Below, in pieces: positions 23,779 to 32,350 of a stretch of DNA of 64,000 nucleotides (the first letter of the stretch is position 1; each line of letters starts with the position of its first letter). The notes under the pieces are model-generated. The model searched no databases and was not told the origin of the DNA. It worked only from the letters and a program-made list of their open reading frames with translations. Source of the DNA: Nonomuraea sp. NEAU-A123 (lineage in GTDB: Bacteria > Actinomycetota > Actinomycetes > Streptosporangiales > Streptosporangiaceae); assembly GCF_018603905.1 (NCBI RefSeq), contig NZ_JAHFZZ010000027.1, forward strand, positions 81,294 through 145,293, written 5' to 3'. The translations under genes were made by a program, and so were the position numbers.

Positions 23779-25575
23779 ATGTTGCGGGCGTTCTTCAAGA
23801 CCGAGACGGGCAGCACCAGCGTGCTGCTGGGGGCAACCCTGCTGGCCCTGCTGTGGGCCAACTCGCCCTGGGGCGCCACCTACGAATCCTTCTGGCACAC
23901 CACCATGGGCCTGTCGTTCGGCAGCGCCGCCTTCGACCTCGACCTGCGCCACTGGGTCAACGACGGCCTCATGACCGTCTTCTTCTTCGTCATCGGCCTG
24001 GAGATCTCGTACGAGGTCCGGCTCGGGCAGCTGCGGGATCGGAGGCTGATCGGGGTGCCGGCCGTGGCGGCGCTGGGCGGGATGATGGTGCCCGCCGGCG
24101 TCTACCTGGCCCTGAACACGGGTGGGCCCGGGGCCGGTGGGTGGGGGGTGCCGATCGCCACCGACACCGCGTTCGTGCTGGGCATGCTCGCCATCGTGGG
24201 GGCGCGCTGCCCGGAGCCGTTGCGGGTGTTCCTGCTGACACTGGCGATCGTCGACGACGTGCTGGCGATCATCATCATCGCGATCTTCTATACCGAGAGC
24301 CTGGACGTCGTCTCGCTGGTGGTCGCGGCGGCGCTGCTCGCGGCGATCATGACGTTGCGGCGGCTGAAGATCTGGCGACCGCCCGCGTACATCGTGCTCG
24401 GGTTCGCGCTGTGGGTGGCCACGCTGGAGAGCGGCGTGCATCCGACGCTGATCGGCATCGCGCTGGGCATCCTGGTGTTCGTGTACGCGCCCAGCGACCA
24501 CAAGTTGTTGCGTGCCGATGAGGCCGTGCACGAGTTCACCAGCGACCCGAGCCCGGAGACGGCCAGGGAGGCGACGCGCACGCTGCGGCGGGCCGTGTCC
24601 GTGAACGAGCGGCTGCAGCTCCTGCTCCACCCGTGGTCCGGCTACGTGATCGTGCCGATCTTCGCGCTGGCCAACGCGGGTGTCAGGTTCGACAGTGAAG
24701 CGCTGCGCACGGCCATGACGTCGCCCATCACGCTCGGCGTGGCGGCCGGGCTGCTGCTGGGGAAGTTCGTCGGCATCTCGCTGGGCACCTGGCTGCCGCT
24801 GAAGTTCGGCTGGGGGATCCTGCCTGGAAACCTCGTGTGGGGGCAGTTGCTGGGCGGGGCCGCCGTGTCCGGCATCGGGTTCACGGTGGCGCTGTTCATC
24901 GTGGACCTGGCTTTCGAAGACCCGGCCGTGCAGAGCCAGGCGAAGATCGGCATCCTGGCCGGATCGCTGCTGGCGGCGCTGCTGGGTGGGGCGATCTTCC
25001 GGATGGCCTGGGACCGGGGCGGGGTGTGCGCGCCGCCCGACGCGGAGCCTGAGGAGGAGCTGCCCGTGCTGCTGGCCGAGCCCGTGGGGCCGGACGACCA
25101 CGTACGGGGACCGGCGGACGCGCCGGTGACGATCGTGGAGTACGGCGACTTCGAGTGTCCCTACTGCGGACGTCTCCATCCGATCCTGGACGAGCTGCTG
25201 GAGAAGAACAGCGACGTGCGGCTGGTCTTCAGGCACTTCCCGCTCCGCACCATCCACCCGCGGGCGTTTCCCGCCGCGCTGGTCGCCGAGGCCGCGGCGA
25301 GGGAGGGCCGGTTCTGGGAGATGCACGACGCCCTCTACGACAACCAGCGCTTCCTGACCGATACCGACCTGGCCCGCTACGCCGACGAACTGGACGTCGA
25401 GCCGTGGCCCGACATATCCGAACAGGCGGCGCCGATCACGCGGGACGAGGAGTCGGGCCGGGCGAGCGGCGTCCGCGGAACGCCCACGCTGTTCCTGAAC
25501 GGCGTCCGCTACCAAGGCGACATGGACCTGCGCTCGATTACCAAGGCAGTGGAAAGCGCGCGCCAATCCACGTAA
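23779..25575 (+). CDS. nhaA: NhaA Na+/H+ antiporter fused to a DsbA-like thioredoxin domain
   Basis: 598 aa. Residues 1-415 are NhaA: VNDGLMTVFFFVIGLEI, TDTAFVLGMLAI, and the paired aspartates D159-D160 in LAIVDDVLAI that bind and exchange Na+ and H+. After a short acidic linker, residues 440-598 form a DsbA-like thiol-redox domain with active site C460-P-Y-C463 (FECPYCGRLHP) and the cis-Pro loop VRGTPTLFLNG. Such fusions are known in actinobacteria. What the redox domain does for the antiporter is not settled. Confidence 0.92.
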   Translation: MLRAFFKTETGSTSVLLGATLLALLWANSPWGATYESFWHTTMGLSFGSAAFDLDLRHWVNDGLMTVFFFVIGLEISYEVRLGQLRDRRLIGVPAVAALGGMMVPAGVYLALNTGGPGAGGWGVPIATDTAFVLGMLAIVGARCPEPLRVFLLTLAIVDDVLAIIIIAIFYTESLDVVSLVVAAALLAAIMTLRRLKIWRPPAYIVLGFALWVATLESGVHPTLIGIALGILVFVYAPSDHKLLRADEAVHEFTSDPSPETAREATRTLRRAVSVNERLQLLLHPWSGYVIVPIFALANAGVRFDSEALRTAMTSPITLGVAAGLLLGKFVGISLGTWLPLKFGWGILPGNLVWGQLLGGAAVSGIGFTVALFIVDLAFEDPAVQSQAKIGILAGSLLAALLGGAIFRMAWDRGGVCAPPDAEPEEELPVLLAEPVGPDDHVRGPADAPVTIVEYGDFECPYCGRLHPILDELLEKNSDVRLVFRHFPLRTIHPRAFPAALVAEAAAREGRFWEMHDALYDNQRFLTDTDLARYADELDVEPWPDISEQAAPITRDEESGRASGVRGTPTLFLNGVRYQGDMDLRSITKAVESARQST

Positions 25576-25640
25576 CGTCGCGTCTCGAACATATTGCGCG
25601 AAAGCGGAAGACGTGCGCGACAGAGCTGAAAGACGGGAAC

Positions 25641-26123
25641 ATGACATTCTCGAACGTGCTGTACGCCATCCTCTCGCTGGGGATGATCGCCCTGCTGCTC
25701 GTGGGCGTCGTGCTGATGACCAAGGCGAAGGCGGAGCACGGCCGGGCGGCCACCTTGGGGATGTTCGGCTGCATCGTGCTCCTGCTCGGCGAGGGCTACA
25801 GCCTCGTGCGCAACTTCACGCTGTCGAGCCTGGTGGAGGCGGTCGGCGTGAGCAACATCACCCCGATGTTGTTCGTGATAGACCTGATCGGCATGCTCTT
25901 CACCGCTGGCGGGGTGGGGTTGCTGATCTGGGCCGTGGTCGCCCGCCGCACCCCGGCGCAGGCACCGAGCTGGCAGCAACCCCAGCAGCAGTACGGCTGG
26001 CAGCAGCCGCAACCACAGGCACCGCCCGAGTGGCAGCCGCAGTCCCCGCCTCAGCCGTCCCCGCCCCCGCAGCCGGGCTGGCAGGACCCTGACCGGCCCG
26101 GCTGGCAGAATCCGCAGGGCTGA
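25641..26123 (+). CDS. membrane protein with Gln/Pro-rich tail, unknown
   Basis: 160 aa with three hydrophobic segments (VLYAILSLGMIALLLVGVVL, TLGMFGCIVLLLGEGYSL and VIDLIGMLFTAGGVGLLIW), then a 55-aa cytoplasmic tail of QQPQQQYGWQQPQPQ and PPPQPGWQDP character. The tail resembles those on small septal or kinase-substrate membrane proteins of actinomycetes. It is 2 bp upstream of the next gene and clearly co-transcribed with it. Confidence 0.65.
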   Translation: MTFSNVLYAILSLGMIALLLVGVVLMTKAKAEHGRAATLGMFGCIVLLLGEGYSLVRNFTLSSLVEAVGVSNITPMLFVIDLIGMLFTAGGVGLLIWAVVARRTPAQAPSWQQPQQQYGWQQPQPQAPPEWQPQSPPQPSPPPQPGWQDPDRPGWQNPQG

Positions 26124-26125
26124 TC

Positions 26126-26896
26126 ATGAATCCAGAGCAGCCGGACCAACCCGGCCCCGACCCCAACCGGACCATCAGGCACCGCTGGCCACACCCTGAG
26201 TCACCCCAGGAGCCCGGCCACGACCCCGGCCAGTCCCCCTACACCCAGCACCTGCCGTACACGCCCGACATGCTCCCCGACGTCCCCCAGTACGAGACCA
26301 AGCCGCCGAAGTCGAGCTGGTGGTGGGTGATCGTGGTCGGTGGGATCGCGATCCTGGTGGCCGCGGTGGCCGTGGTCGCCCTCCTGTGGGGCAGGAGCAC
26401 CGTCGAGCCGACCGTCAAGCCGGGCTCGCAGGCCCCCGCGCGGGTCACCGACACCAAGGCCCAGGTGTCCTACCTGATCCCGGCGGGCTGGAAGAAGGCC
26501 GACCGGCCGTCGTACACCTCGGGCATCTCGGCGGGCGGCGCGGTCGTGGTCGCCTTCCCGCAGCAGCAGGGCGGCATCGGCGGCGCCGCCACCTCCGAGC
26601 AGTTGCAGGCCAGGGCCGACGCCGTGGCGCTGGACACGGCCCGGCGGCTCCTGCCCGACGTGGGCGGCCGGGACGGGCTGCGTACCCGGGCGCTGGAGGT
26701 CGGCGGCCGGCCGGCGGCCACGGCGTCGTTCCGGGTGGTGTTCAAGAGCGCCACCAAGGATCCGGCTTATGTCCGCATCATGGCGGTGCACACCGATGAT
26801 GGCGGCCTCTCGTACGTGTACGGCAGTACGGTGCCCGACGGCGACACCGCCCGCCGCGCCCTCGACGACGTCCTGGACAGCGTCACGCCCGTGTGA
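26126..26896 (+). CDS. membrane-anchored exported protein, unknown
   Basis: 256 aa. A Pro/Gln-rich cytoplasmic N-terminus of about 60 aa, one membrane helix (WWWVIVVGGIAILVAAVAVVALLW), then an extracellular domain of about 165 aa (VSYLIPAGWKKADRPSYTSGIS, EVGGRPAATASFRVVF, YVRIMAVHTDDGGLSYVYG). It has the architecture of actinobacterial 'PsbP/DUF1795-like' anchored domains. It overlaps the convergent gene by 14 bp. Confidence 0.65.
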   Translation: MNPEQPDQPGPDPNRTIRHRWPHPESPQEPGHDPGQSPYTQHLPYTPDMLPDVPQYETKPPKSSWWWVIVVGGIAILVAAVAVVALLWGRSTVEPTVKPGSQAPARVTDTKAQVSYLIPAGWKKADRPSYTSGISAGGAVVVAFPQQQGGIGGAATSEQLQARADAVALDTARRLLPDVGGRDGLRTRALEVGGRPAATASFRVVFKSATKDPAYVRIMAVHTDDGGLSYVYGSTVPDGDTARRALDDVLDSVTPV

Positions 26897-27335
26897 AGTC
26901 CATGGTCCAGTTCGTCTCCCAGGTCTGCTCGCCGTCCACCGAGAAGGCCTGCTCCCACCGGCAGGAATCCGCGCCGAAGACGCTCCAGATGAACCGGCAG
27001 CGCACCGGCGCGCCCTCGTGCTCGTCGTCGGCGTAGAACTCGCCCCTGTCACCGGTGAAGGCGCCGACCAGAGGCGTCGTGTCGAGCACTCCCCTGGAGC
27101 TGCTGGACCAGTAGATCGACCACAGCTCCGTCGCAGGGTTGAAGATCCGCAGGGTCAAGCCGGAGAAGCCCCTGGTCGGGAACTTGATCTCGTCGAAGCT
27201 CACCGCGCCGTCGAAATGGCGGCTGGCCACGGAGGTGGCGGGGAACTCGTCCCACTCGTCGCTGCCGGTCAGCGGCTTGACGAGCCTGCGGTTGACGACG
27301 TTCCAGGAGCCGATGAAGAAGTCGAAGTCGTTCAT
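26883..27335 (-). CDS. small soluble protein (DUF1579-like), partner of the WYL regulator
   Basis: 150 aa. The start FDFFIGSWNVVNRRL, then the strand series LTLRIFNPATELWSIYWSSSSRG, FTGDRGEFYADDE and CRFIWSVFGADSCRWEQAFS, are typical of the calycin-like DUF1579 group. It is divergent from the WYL regulator with a 45-bp gap holding a perfect 23-bp palindrome, so it is the probable regulated target. Enzymatic role unknown. Confidence 0.68.
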   Translation of the reverse strand: MNDFDFFIGSWNVVNRRLVKPLTGSDEWDEFPATSVASRHFDGAVSFDEIKFPTRGFSGLTLRIFNPATELWSIYWSSSSRGVLDTTPLVGAFTGDRGEFYADDEHEGAPVRCRFIWSVFGADSCRWEQAFSVDGEQTWETNWTMDFTRA

Positions 27336-27356
27336 GTGGACGAACGTAGACCGGGG

Positions 27357-27379
27357 TCACTGACAGGTAGTGTCAGTGA
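27357..27379. promoter_or_regulatory. operator of the WYL regulator
   Basis: Perfect palindrome TCACTGACA-GGTAG-TGTCAGTGA ending 1 bp before the regulator ATG (27381) and 21 bp before the divergent start (27335). With such spacing it controls both genes, and the regulator transcript is probably leaderless. Confidence 0.75.
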
Positions 27380-27380
27380 A

Positions 27381-28352
27381 ATGCGCGCTTCCCGGCTGGT
27401 CTCCCTCCTCCTGCTGCTGCAGACGCGGGGGCGCATGACGGCCCAGGAGCTGGCCGACCGGCTCGAGGTCTCGGTGCGGACGATCTACCGCGACGTCGAG
27501 TCGCTGCACACCGCGGGCATCCCGCTGTACGGCGACGCCGGGCCGAGGGGCGGCTACCAGCTCCTCGACGGCTACCGCACCAGGCTCACCGGGCTGACCA
27601 CGGACGAGGCCGAGTCGCTGTTCCTCGCCGGGCTGCCGGGCCCCGCGGCCGAGCTGGGGCTGGGCGCCGTGGTGACGGCCACGCAGCTCAAGCTGATGGC
27701 CGCGCTACCGGTTGAGCTGCGCGACCGGGCCGGGCGGATCCAGGAGCGCTTCCATCTCGACGCCCCGACCTGGTACCGCGACCCGCAGCCGGTGACGCAT
27801 CTGTCCGCCGTGGCCGACGCCGTGTGGAACGAGCGTGTCCTGGAGGTCAGATACCGCCGCTGGAAGGCGCCCCAGGAGGTCGATCGGCGGCTGGAGCCGT
27901 ACGGGCTGGTGGTCAAGGCCGGGCTCTGGTACCTGGTGGCGCGGTCCGGTGACCAGGTACGCACCTACCGGGTGTCGCAGATCCTCAGCCTGCACCCGCT
28001 GCCCGAGCGCTTCACCCGGCCCGGCGACTTCGACCTGGCCGCCTATTGGCAGGCGTATCTGGCCGAGTTCGAGGCCCGGCTGCGGTGGGGCGAGGCGGTG
28101 GTCCGGCTGTCGCCGCAGGGGATGCGGCTGCTGGCCAACCTGATGACGCCCGGCGTGGTGGCGGCGGCGAAGGAGACCGCGCAGCCGCCCGACGGCGAGG
28201 GCTGGACTCAGGTGACGGTCCCGATCGAGTCGATCGAGCACGCGACGGGCGAGTTCCTCCGGCTCGGCACGGACGTCGAGGTCCTCGCCCCCGGCGAGCT
28301 CCGCGAGCGCATCGCCGGCACGGCCGCGGAACTGACCCGCCGCTACCACTGA
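27381..28352 (+). CDS. YafY-type HTH/WYL-domain transcriptional regulator
   Basis: 323 aa. N-terminal HTH_11: ASRLVSLLLLLQTRGRMTAQELADRLEVSVRTIYRDVESLHTAGIP, followed by GDAGPRGGYQLLDGYR. The WYL domain (about residues 140-220) includes RRLEPYGLVVKAGLWYLVARSGDQVRTYRVSQI, where the WYL-class residues are GLWYLVA. WYL domains sense nucleic acids or small ligands. The start abuts the palindromic operator with no Shine-Dalgarno. Confidence 0.9.
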   Translation: MRASRLVSLLLLLQTRGRMTAQELADRLEVSVRTIYRDVESLHTAGIPLYGDAGPRGGYQLLDGYRTRLTGLTTDEAESLFLAGLPGPAAELGLGAVVTATQLKLMAALPVELRDRAGRIQERFHLDAPTWYRDPQPVTHLSAVADAVWNERVLEVRYRRWKAPQEVDRRLEPYGLVVKAGLWYLVARSGDQVRTYRVSQILSLHPLPERFTRPGDFDLAAYWQAYLAEFEARLRWGEAVVRLSPQGMRLLANLMTPGVVAAAKETAQPPDGEGWTQVTVPIESIEHATGEFLRLGTDVEVLAPGELRERIAGTAAELTRRYH

Positions 28353-28407
28353 GCGCGCGCCGCGACGACGCACCTGCCCGCGCACGACGCCATCTCCGGC
28401 ACGTGGG

Positions 28408-29343
28408 TCACGCCGACCGCCTCATCACGTGGAAGCGCCTGGTGACCTGGTAGCCGGCCCTGCTGTAGAGGTGGCCGGCCGGGCCGGTCTCGCCGGTCCA
28501 CAGGAACCAGGAGCTGTGCAGGGCTTCGGCCCGCATCATGGTCATGGTCAGGTGGAGGAGGATCTTGCCGAGCCCGGTGCCCCGCTCCCCCGGATCAACC
28601 CCGAACGGCCCGAACCGCTCAGGAATCCCCCGGTAGGCCCCGTATAACGCGAACCCAACTATCCCCTTATTTTTCGCGATAATCATGCGTTTGGTGTCGC
28701 GGTGCTGCCGGATCGCCTCGCCCCAGTCCGGGTTGAAGACGTCGGCCGCGAACCGGATGAGCTCCGGCAATTCCCCGTCGTAGGGGCTGCGGAACTCGTA
28801 CCCCTCGCTCTCGCGCTTGTCCCGCAGCACGCGCACCTCGTCCGGCGTCGCGTAACCGACCAGGGTGCGGTCCATCGCGGCCGGCGAGTAGAGCGTCTCG
28901 AACCCCAGCCCGCCCAGCAGCCGGAACCCGTCGGGGTAGAGCTCGGCGTCGGCTCCCGGCAGCACGTAATTGGGCGTGTAGGAGGAGAAGTCGATCCTGG
29001 TCCTGCCCTGGGCTTCGAGGAAGGCGATGGCCTCGCCGAGCAACCGCCGCCCGAGCCCGGTCCGCCGATGCTCGGGCGTGACGAAGAAGAACGGGATCCA
29101 GCCCGTCTCCGGCTCCAGATCGGTGCCCGGGGCGAGCGGGGTCAGCCTGCGCACGGCGTACGCGCAGCCGGCCACCCGCCCGTCGATCACCGCGACCCGC
29201 AGTCCCTCGGGATCGAAGTTCGGGTCGAGCAGTACGCAGTCGCGGAACCACCCGGAGGTCGTCGGGTCGCCTGGCATGCTCCGGTTCCAGGCGTCGATCA
29301 GGGAGGTCTCATCCCCCGAGGCGAACGCGCGGACAGTGACCAT
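28408..29343 (-). CDS. two-domain GNAT acetyltransferase
   Basis: 311 aa. The first GNAT domain (residues 1-150) has the acetyl-CoA loop VTPEHRRTGLGRRLLGEAIAFL. The second (about 200-311) has FGVDPGERGTGLGKILLHL and the C-terminal strand SRAGYQVTRRFHVMRR. The acetyl acceptor is unknown. ATG 29343 with AAAGGA upstream is preferred to the longer frame. It follows the GH35 gene on the same strand after 102 bp and may be part of its transcript. Confidence 0.82.
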   Translation of the reverse strand: MVTVRAFASGDETSLIDAWNRSMPGDPTTSGWFRDCVLLDPNFDPEGLRVAVIDGRVAGCAYAVRRLTPLAPGTDLEPETGWIPFFFVTPEHRRTGLGRRLLGEAIAFLEAQGRTRIDFSSYTPNYVLPGADAELYPDGFRLLGGLGFETLYSPAAMDRTLVGYATPDEVRVLRDKRESEGYEFRSPYDGELPELIRFAADVFNPDWGEAIRQHRDTKRMIIAKNKGIVGFALYGAYRGIPERFGPFGVDPGERGTGLGKILLHLTMTMMRAEALHSSWFLWTGETGPAGHLYSRAGYQVTRRFHVMRRSA

Positions 29344-29445
29344 CGGGGGTCCTTTCACCCTGGGCTCTCCCGTACCAGGGTTGCCAGTGATTACGGACCA
29401 GGTCAATATGCGTCAGGAATCTTTCGTTTGCGGTAAGTACGCGCG

Positions 29446-32286
29446 TCAGCGGGCGCCACCTCGGACGTTGCCCGCCGTGACCAGACTCACCGGGCCCAGG
29501 GCGGTGCCGGTGGCCGTCGTGACCGCGAGCGCGAGCGTGTTGTCGCCCTGGTGATCCAGTACGCCCTCGGGAAGGGAGAAGTCCCGCTGCGGGCCGATAT
29601 CGCCGGAGTACTGGCCGAGGTTCCAACCGTTCAGGAACACCACCACCCGGGCACCGACCGGAAGCTCACCACCGAACCGCAGGGCGATGGGCGTGTCCTG
29701 GTCGCCGGGCAGGTTCAGCCCGAACGTGGTGCGATACCACCGCACACCGGGAGTCTGGGCCGACGGCGTGGACGTCTCCTGCCACGAGCCGTCCCGGTAT
29801 CCAGGCAGGTGCCAGCCGGCCCGCTCGCCGTACAGGCCGCCAGTGTTGAGCGGACCGCGTACGGGATCGACCAGTTCACGGCCGCCCCGGGCGCCCTGGA
29901 TCTTCCACGAGATCGCCGCCGAAGACCCGCTGACGGCCGCGCCGAACAGGCCGCGCGGCTGCTTGAACCGGATGTCGTCGGCGGTCCAGTCGTCGTTGTG
30001 GCCCATGTTCTGCACGAGGACCGCCAGGACGGCCGGCTCGCCCGGTTTGAGGAGCCCGGCGGGGATGGCGAAGTTCCCGGGGCCGGGATCGGGGTTGCGG
30101 GTGTCGGAGTCCGCCTGGGTGCCGCCGGTGGCCGAGCCCAGGTAGTGGCCGTTCAGCCAGGCCAGGTACGTCCCGCGCCGGCCGGTGATCGCGTTGAGCG
30201 CCACCTGGGTCTCCGTGCCGGTGGCGGTGAACCTGCCCCGGTACCAGACATTCCCGTAGTCGAACCCGTACTCCTCGGCGAACAGGACGGGCTGGGTCTT
30301 CGGCGCGTACGGGATCGCGGTGGTGGTGTGGTCGGCCACGGTCCAGGTGGAGTCGTCGAAGCCGGGCCGCACCTCGGGCGCCTCCGCCATGGTCCGCCAG
30401 CGGGTCAGAGCGGGCAGCCGAACCGGCCGGGGGCCGGGCAGGGAGCCCAGCAGGGAGCCACTGGGCGTGCTGGTGGTCGCCACCTTCTCGCCGTTGACGA
30501 CGAGGTCGCGAGCGGCACTGAACACCTCGACGTCACCGGCCCGCGCGCTGTCGGCGCGCAGGCTGACGGTGTCCCCGCGCACGTCCGCCGACCGCAGCAG
30601 CGAGGTGCCGCGCACGAGGACCGAGCCGGCCTGCCAGAACGTCGCCGCCTGCGCCTCGGCGCCGAGCAGGAGCAGCAGCGGACGCCGGCCACCACCGGTG
30701 ATCAGCACCCGGGACAGGCCGGTGTGCGGGTAGTCCAGGGTGAGGTCGCCCGAGGCGTAGGCCGAGGTGACCGCGCCGTCGAGGACCTTGACCACGGGCG
30801 CGGAGGAGTAACGCAGCACGGTCCGGCCCGCGGAACCGTCGCTCCCGTACAGCACGGCGAGGTCCCGGCCGCCCGTGGCCAGGTGGGTCATGATCTCGGA
30901 GGTGGAGTAGACGAGCCGCTGCCCGCCGAGGTCGTACCCGGCGACCAGGACCTTCGCCTCGCGGCCGCGCACCTGGACGGGCACGGAATAGCCGCCGTCG
31001 GGCGTGGTCCAGGCGAGCGTGGCCGAGTCGGTGGAGGTGGCGGCCCGGTCGGCGTGCCGGACGAGCACGAACTGGGTTCCGGTCCCGGGATTGGCGCGGG
31101 CCACCGTGGTCACCGCCGGGTTGCCTGAGGCAGGGCCGGTGACGGGGTCGGTCTCGGCGATCGGGGTGACGGCCCGCAGGAAGTAGCCCTGCCGCTTGAA
31201 CTCGTCGTACTTGTCCGTCAACTGCCGGGTCTCGGTGATCGCCGCACCGTAGTCGTAGGAGGTGTAGGCGTCGTTGGGCTGGGCGAGCCAGCCCCAGTTG
31301 GTGCCGCCATAGCCCATGTAGTAGCTGAACATGGTCGCGCCGCTGGTGATCAGGTTGTTCTTGTGGAAGAACCGCATGTAGCCGGGCCCGGTCAGCTCCC
31401 TGCATCCCTCATACCCGGCGTTGAGCGTGTCGATGGCGCCGGCCTGGTACTCGGCGGCGAACACCGGGCTCTCCTGGCTCGCCCGCTCGGTGACGCCCTC
31501 ACCCCACGGACCCCAGGTGGTGGCCGGGTTGGCGCAGTCGAAGGACTGCGGGTAGTCGTCCACGCCGGGAAGCTGGACGGCCCCCAGACCCGCGGACCAG
31601 TCGGTGGTCCAGGACGCGTTATCGCAGCACTGGTTGTGGCTGATCGGCACGTCGATCCCGTCCGCGCGGGCCTTCGCCTGGATGTCCGCCATGTACTGCC
31701 GGTCGGTGTTGACGGCGTACTCGTTCTCCGCCTGGTAGACGATCACCGAGCCGCCGCGGGTGATCTGGTGCCGGGCGATGATCGGGTCGATGTGGCCGAG
31801 CCAGTCCTGGTACGCGACGGTGTAACCGGGATCGCTGGACCGGCCCCGGCCCTCGACCGTCTTCAGCCAGGCGGGGAAGCCGCCGCCCGTGGTCTCGGCG
31901 TTGATGTACGGTCCGGGGCGCGCGATGACGTACAGACCGGCCCGTTCGGCCTCCCGCAGCAGCCGGTCGACGTCGCGTACGCCGGTGAAGTCGTACACGC
32001 CCAGCTTGGGAGAGTGGTAGGCCCAGTCGAAGTAGAGGGAGACCGCGTTGAACCCGGCGGCCTTGAACTTCTCCAGCACATCCCGCCACAGACCCGGGCT
32101 CGGCAGCCGGAAGTAGTGGAACTCCGCCGCCTGCACCACGAGCCGCCGCCCGTCGATCTTCAGCGAGTAGCGGTCGTAGGTGACCTCGTGCGACCGGCTC
32201 CGGGCAGCGCTCGCGGGCGGCCCGCCCACGGTGAGGACGGCCAGCAGGATCACCAGGAGCGCTGCGCTGAGACGACGGGTTCGCAC
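29446..32286 (-). CDS. secreted GH35 beta-galactosidase
   Basis: 946 aa. The signal peptide is SAALLVILLAVLTVGGPPASA. The GH35 barrel begins DRYSLKIDGRRLVVQAAEFHYFRLPSPGLWRDVLEKFKAAGFNAV (written here in parts: FHYFRLP, GFNAVSLYFDW). The acid/base Glu is in VIVYQAENEYAV and the nucleophile Glu in ESPVFAAEYQAG. Downstream are beta domains, including two jelly-rolls (VWYRGRFTATGTETQVALNA and RWYRTTFGLNLPGD, then VVVFLNGWNLGQYSGDIGPQ). GTG 32286 with GGGAG upstream. It hydrolyses terminal beta-galactosides, presumably of plant polysaccharides. A ROK/LacI-like operator covers its promoter. Confidence 0.92.
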   Translation of the reverse strand: MRTRRLSAALLVILLAVLTVGGPPASAARSRSHEVTYDRYSLKIDGRRLVVQAAEFHYFRLPSPGLWRDVLEKFKAAGFNAVSLYFDWAYHSPKLGVYDFTGVRDVDRLLREAERAGLYVIARPGPYINAETTGGGFPAWLKTVEGRGRSSDPGYTVAYQDWLGHIDPIIARHQITRGGSVIVYQAENEYAVNTDRQYMADIQAKARADGIDVPISHNQCCDNASWTTDWSAGLGAVQLPGVDDYPQSFDCANPATTWGPWGEGVTERASQESPVFAAEYQAGAIDTLNAGYEGCRELTGPGYMRFFHKNNLITSGATMFSYYMGYGGTNWGWLAQPNDAYTSYDYGAAITETRQLTDKYDEFKRQGYFLRAVTPIAETDPVTGPASGNPAVTTVARANPGTGTQFVLVRHADRAATSTDSATLAWTTPDGGYSVPVQVRGREAKVLVAGYDLGGQRLVYSTSEIMTHLATGGRDLAVLYGSDGSAGRTVLRYSSAPVVKVLDGAVTSAYASGDLTLDYPHTGLSRVLITGGGRRPLLLLLGAEAQAATFWQAGSVLVRGTSLLRSADVRGDTVSLRADSARAGDVEVFSAARDLVVNGEKVATTSTPSGSLLGSLPGPRPVRLPALTRWRTMAEAPEVRPGFDDSTWTVADHTTTAIPYAPKTQPVLFAEEYGFDYGNVWYRGRFTATGTETQVALNAITGRRGTYLAWLNGHYLGSATGGTQADSDTRNPDPGPGNFAIPAGLLKPGEPAVLAVLVQNMGHNDDWTADDIRFKQPRGLFGAAVSGSSAAISWKIQGARGGRELVDPVRGPLNTGGLYGERAGWHLPGYRDGSWQETSTPSAQTPGVRWYRTTFGLNLPGDQDTPIALRFGGELPVGARVVVFLNGWNLGQYSGDIGPQRDFSLPEGVLDHQGDNTLALAVTTATGTALGPVSLVTAGNVRGGAR

Positions 32287-32310
32287 GACGATCTCCCTGC
32301 CTCGACGACC

Positions 32311-32346
32311 TTTAGTTTGTTTTATCACTAAACCAACTGCCGTCAA
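32311..32346 (-). promoter_or_regulatory. GH35 promoter with overlapping repressor operator
   Basis: On the minus strand: -35 TTGACG (32346-32341), a 16-bp spacer and -10 TAAAAC (32324-32319). An AT-rich dyad TTTAGT-N10-ACTAAA (32311-32332) overlaps the -10. TTTAGT...ACTAAA is the half-site style of ROK-family sugar repressors (TTAGTTT/AAACTAA). No ROK gene is in the window. Confidence 0.6.
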
Positions 32347-32350
32347 CCGC

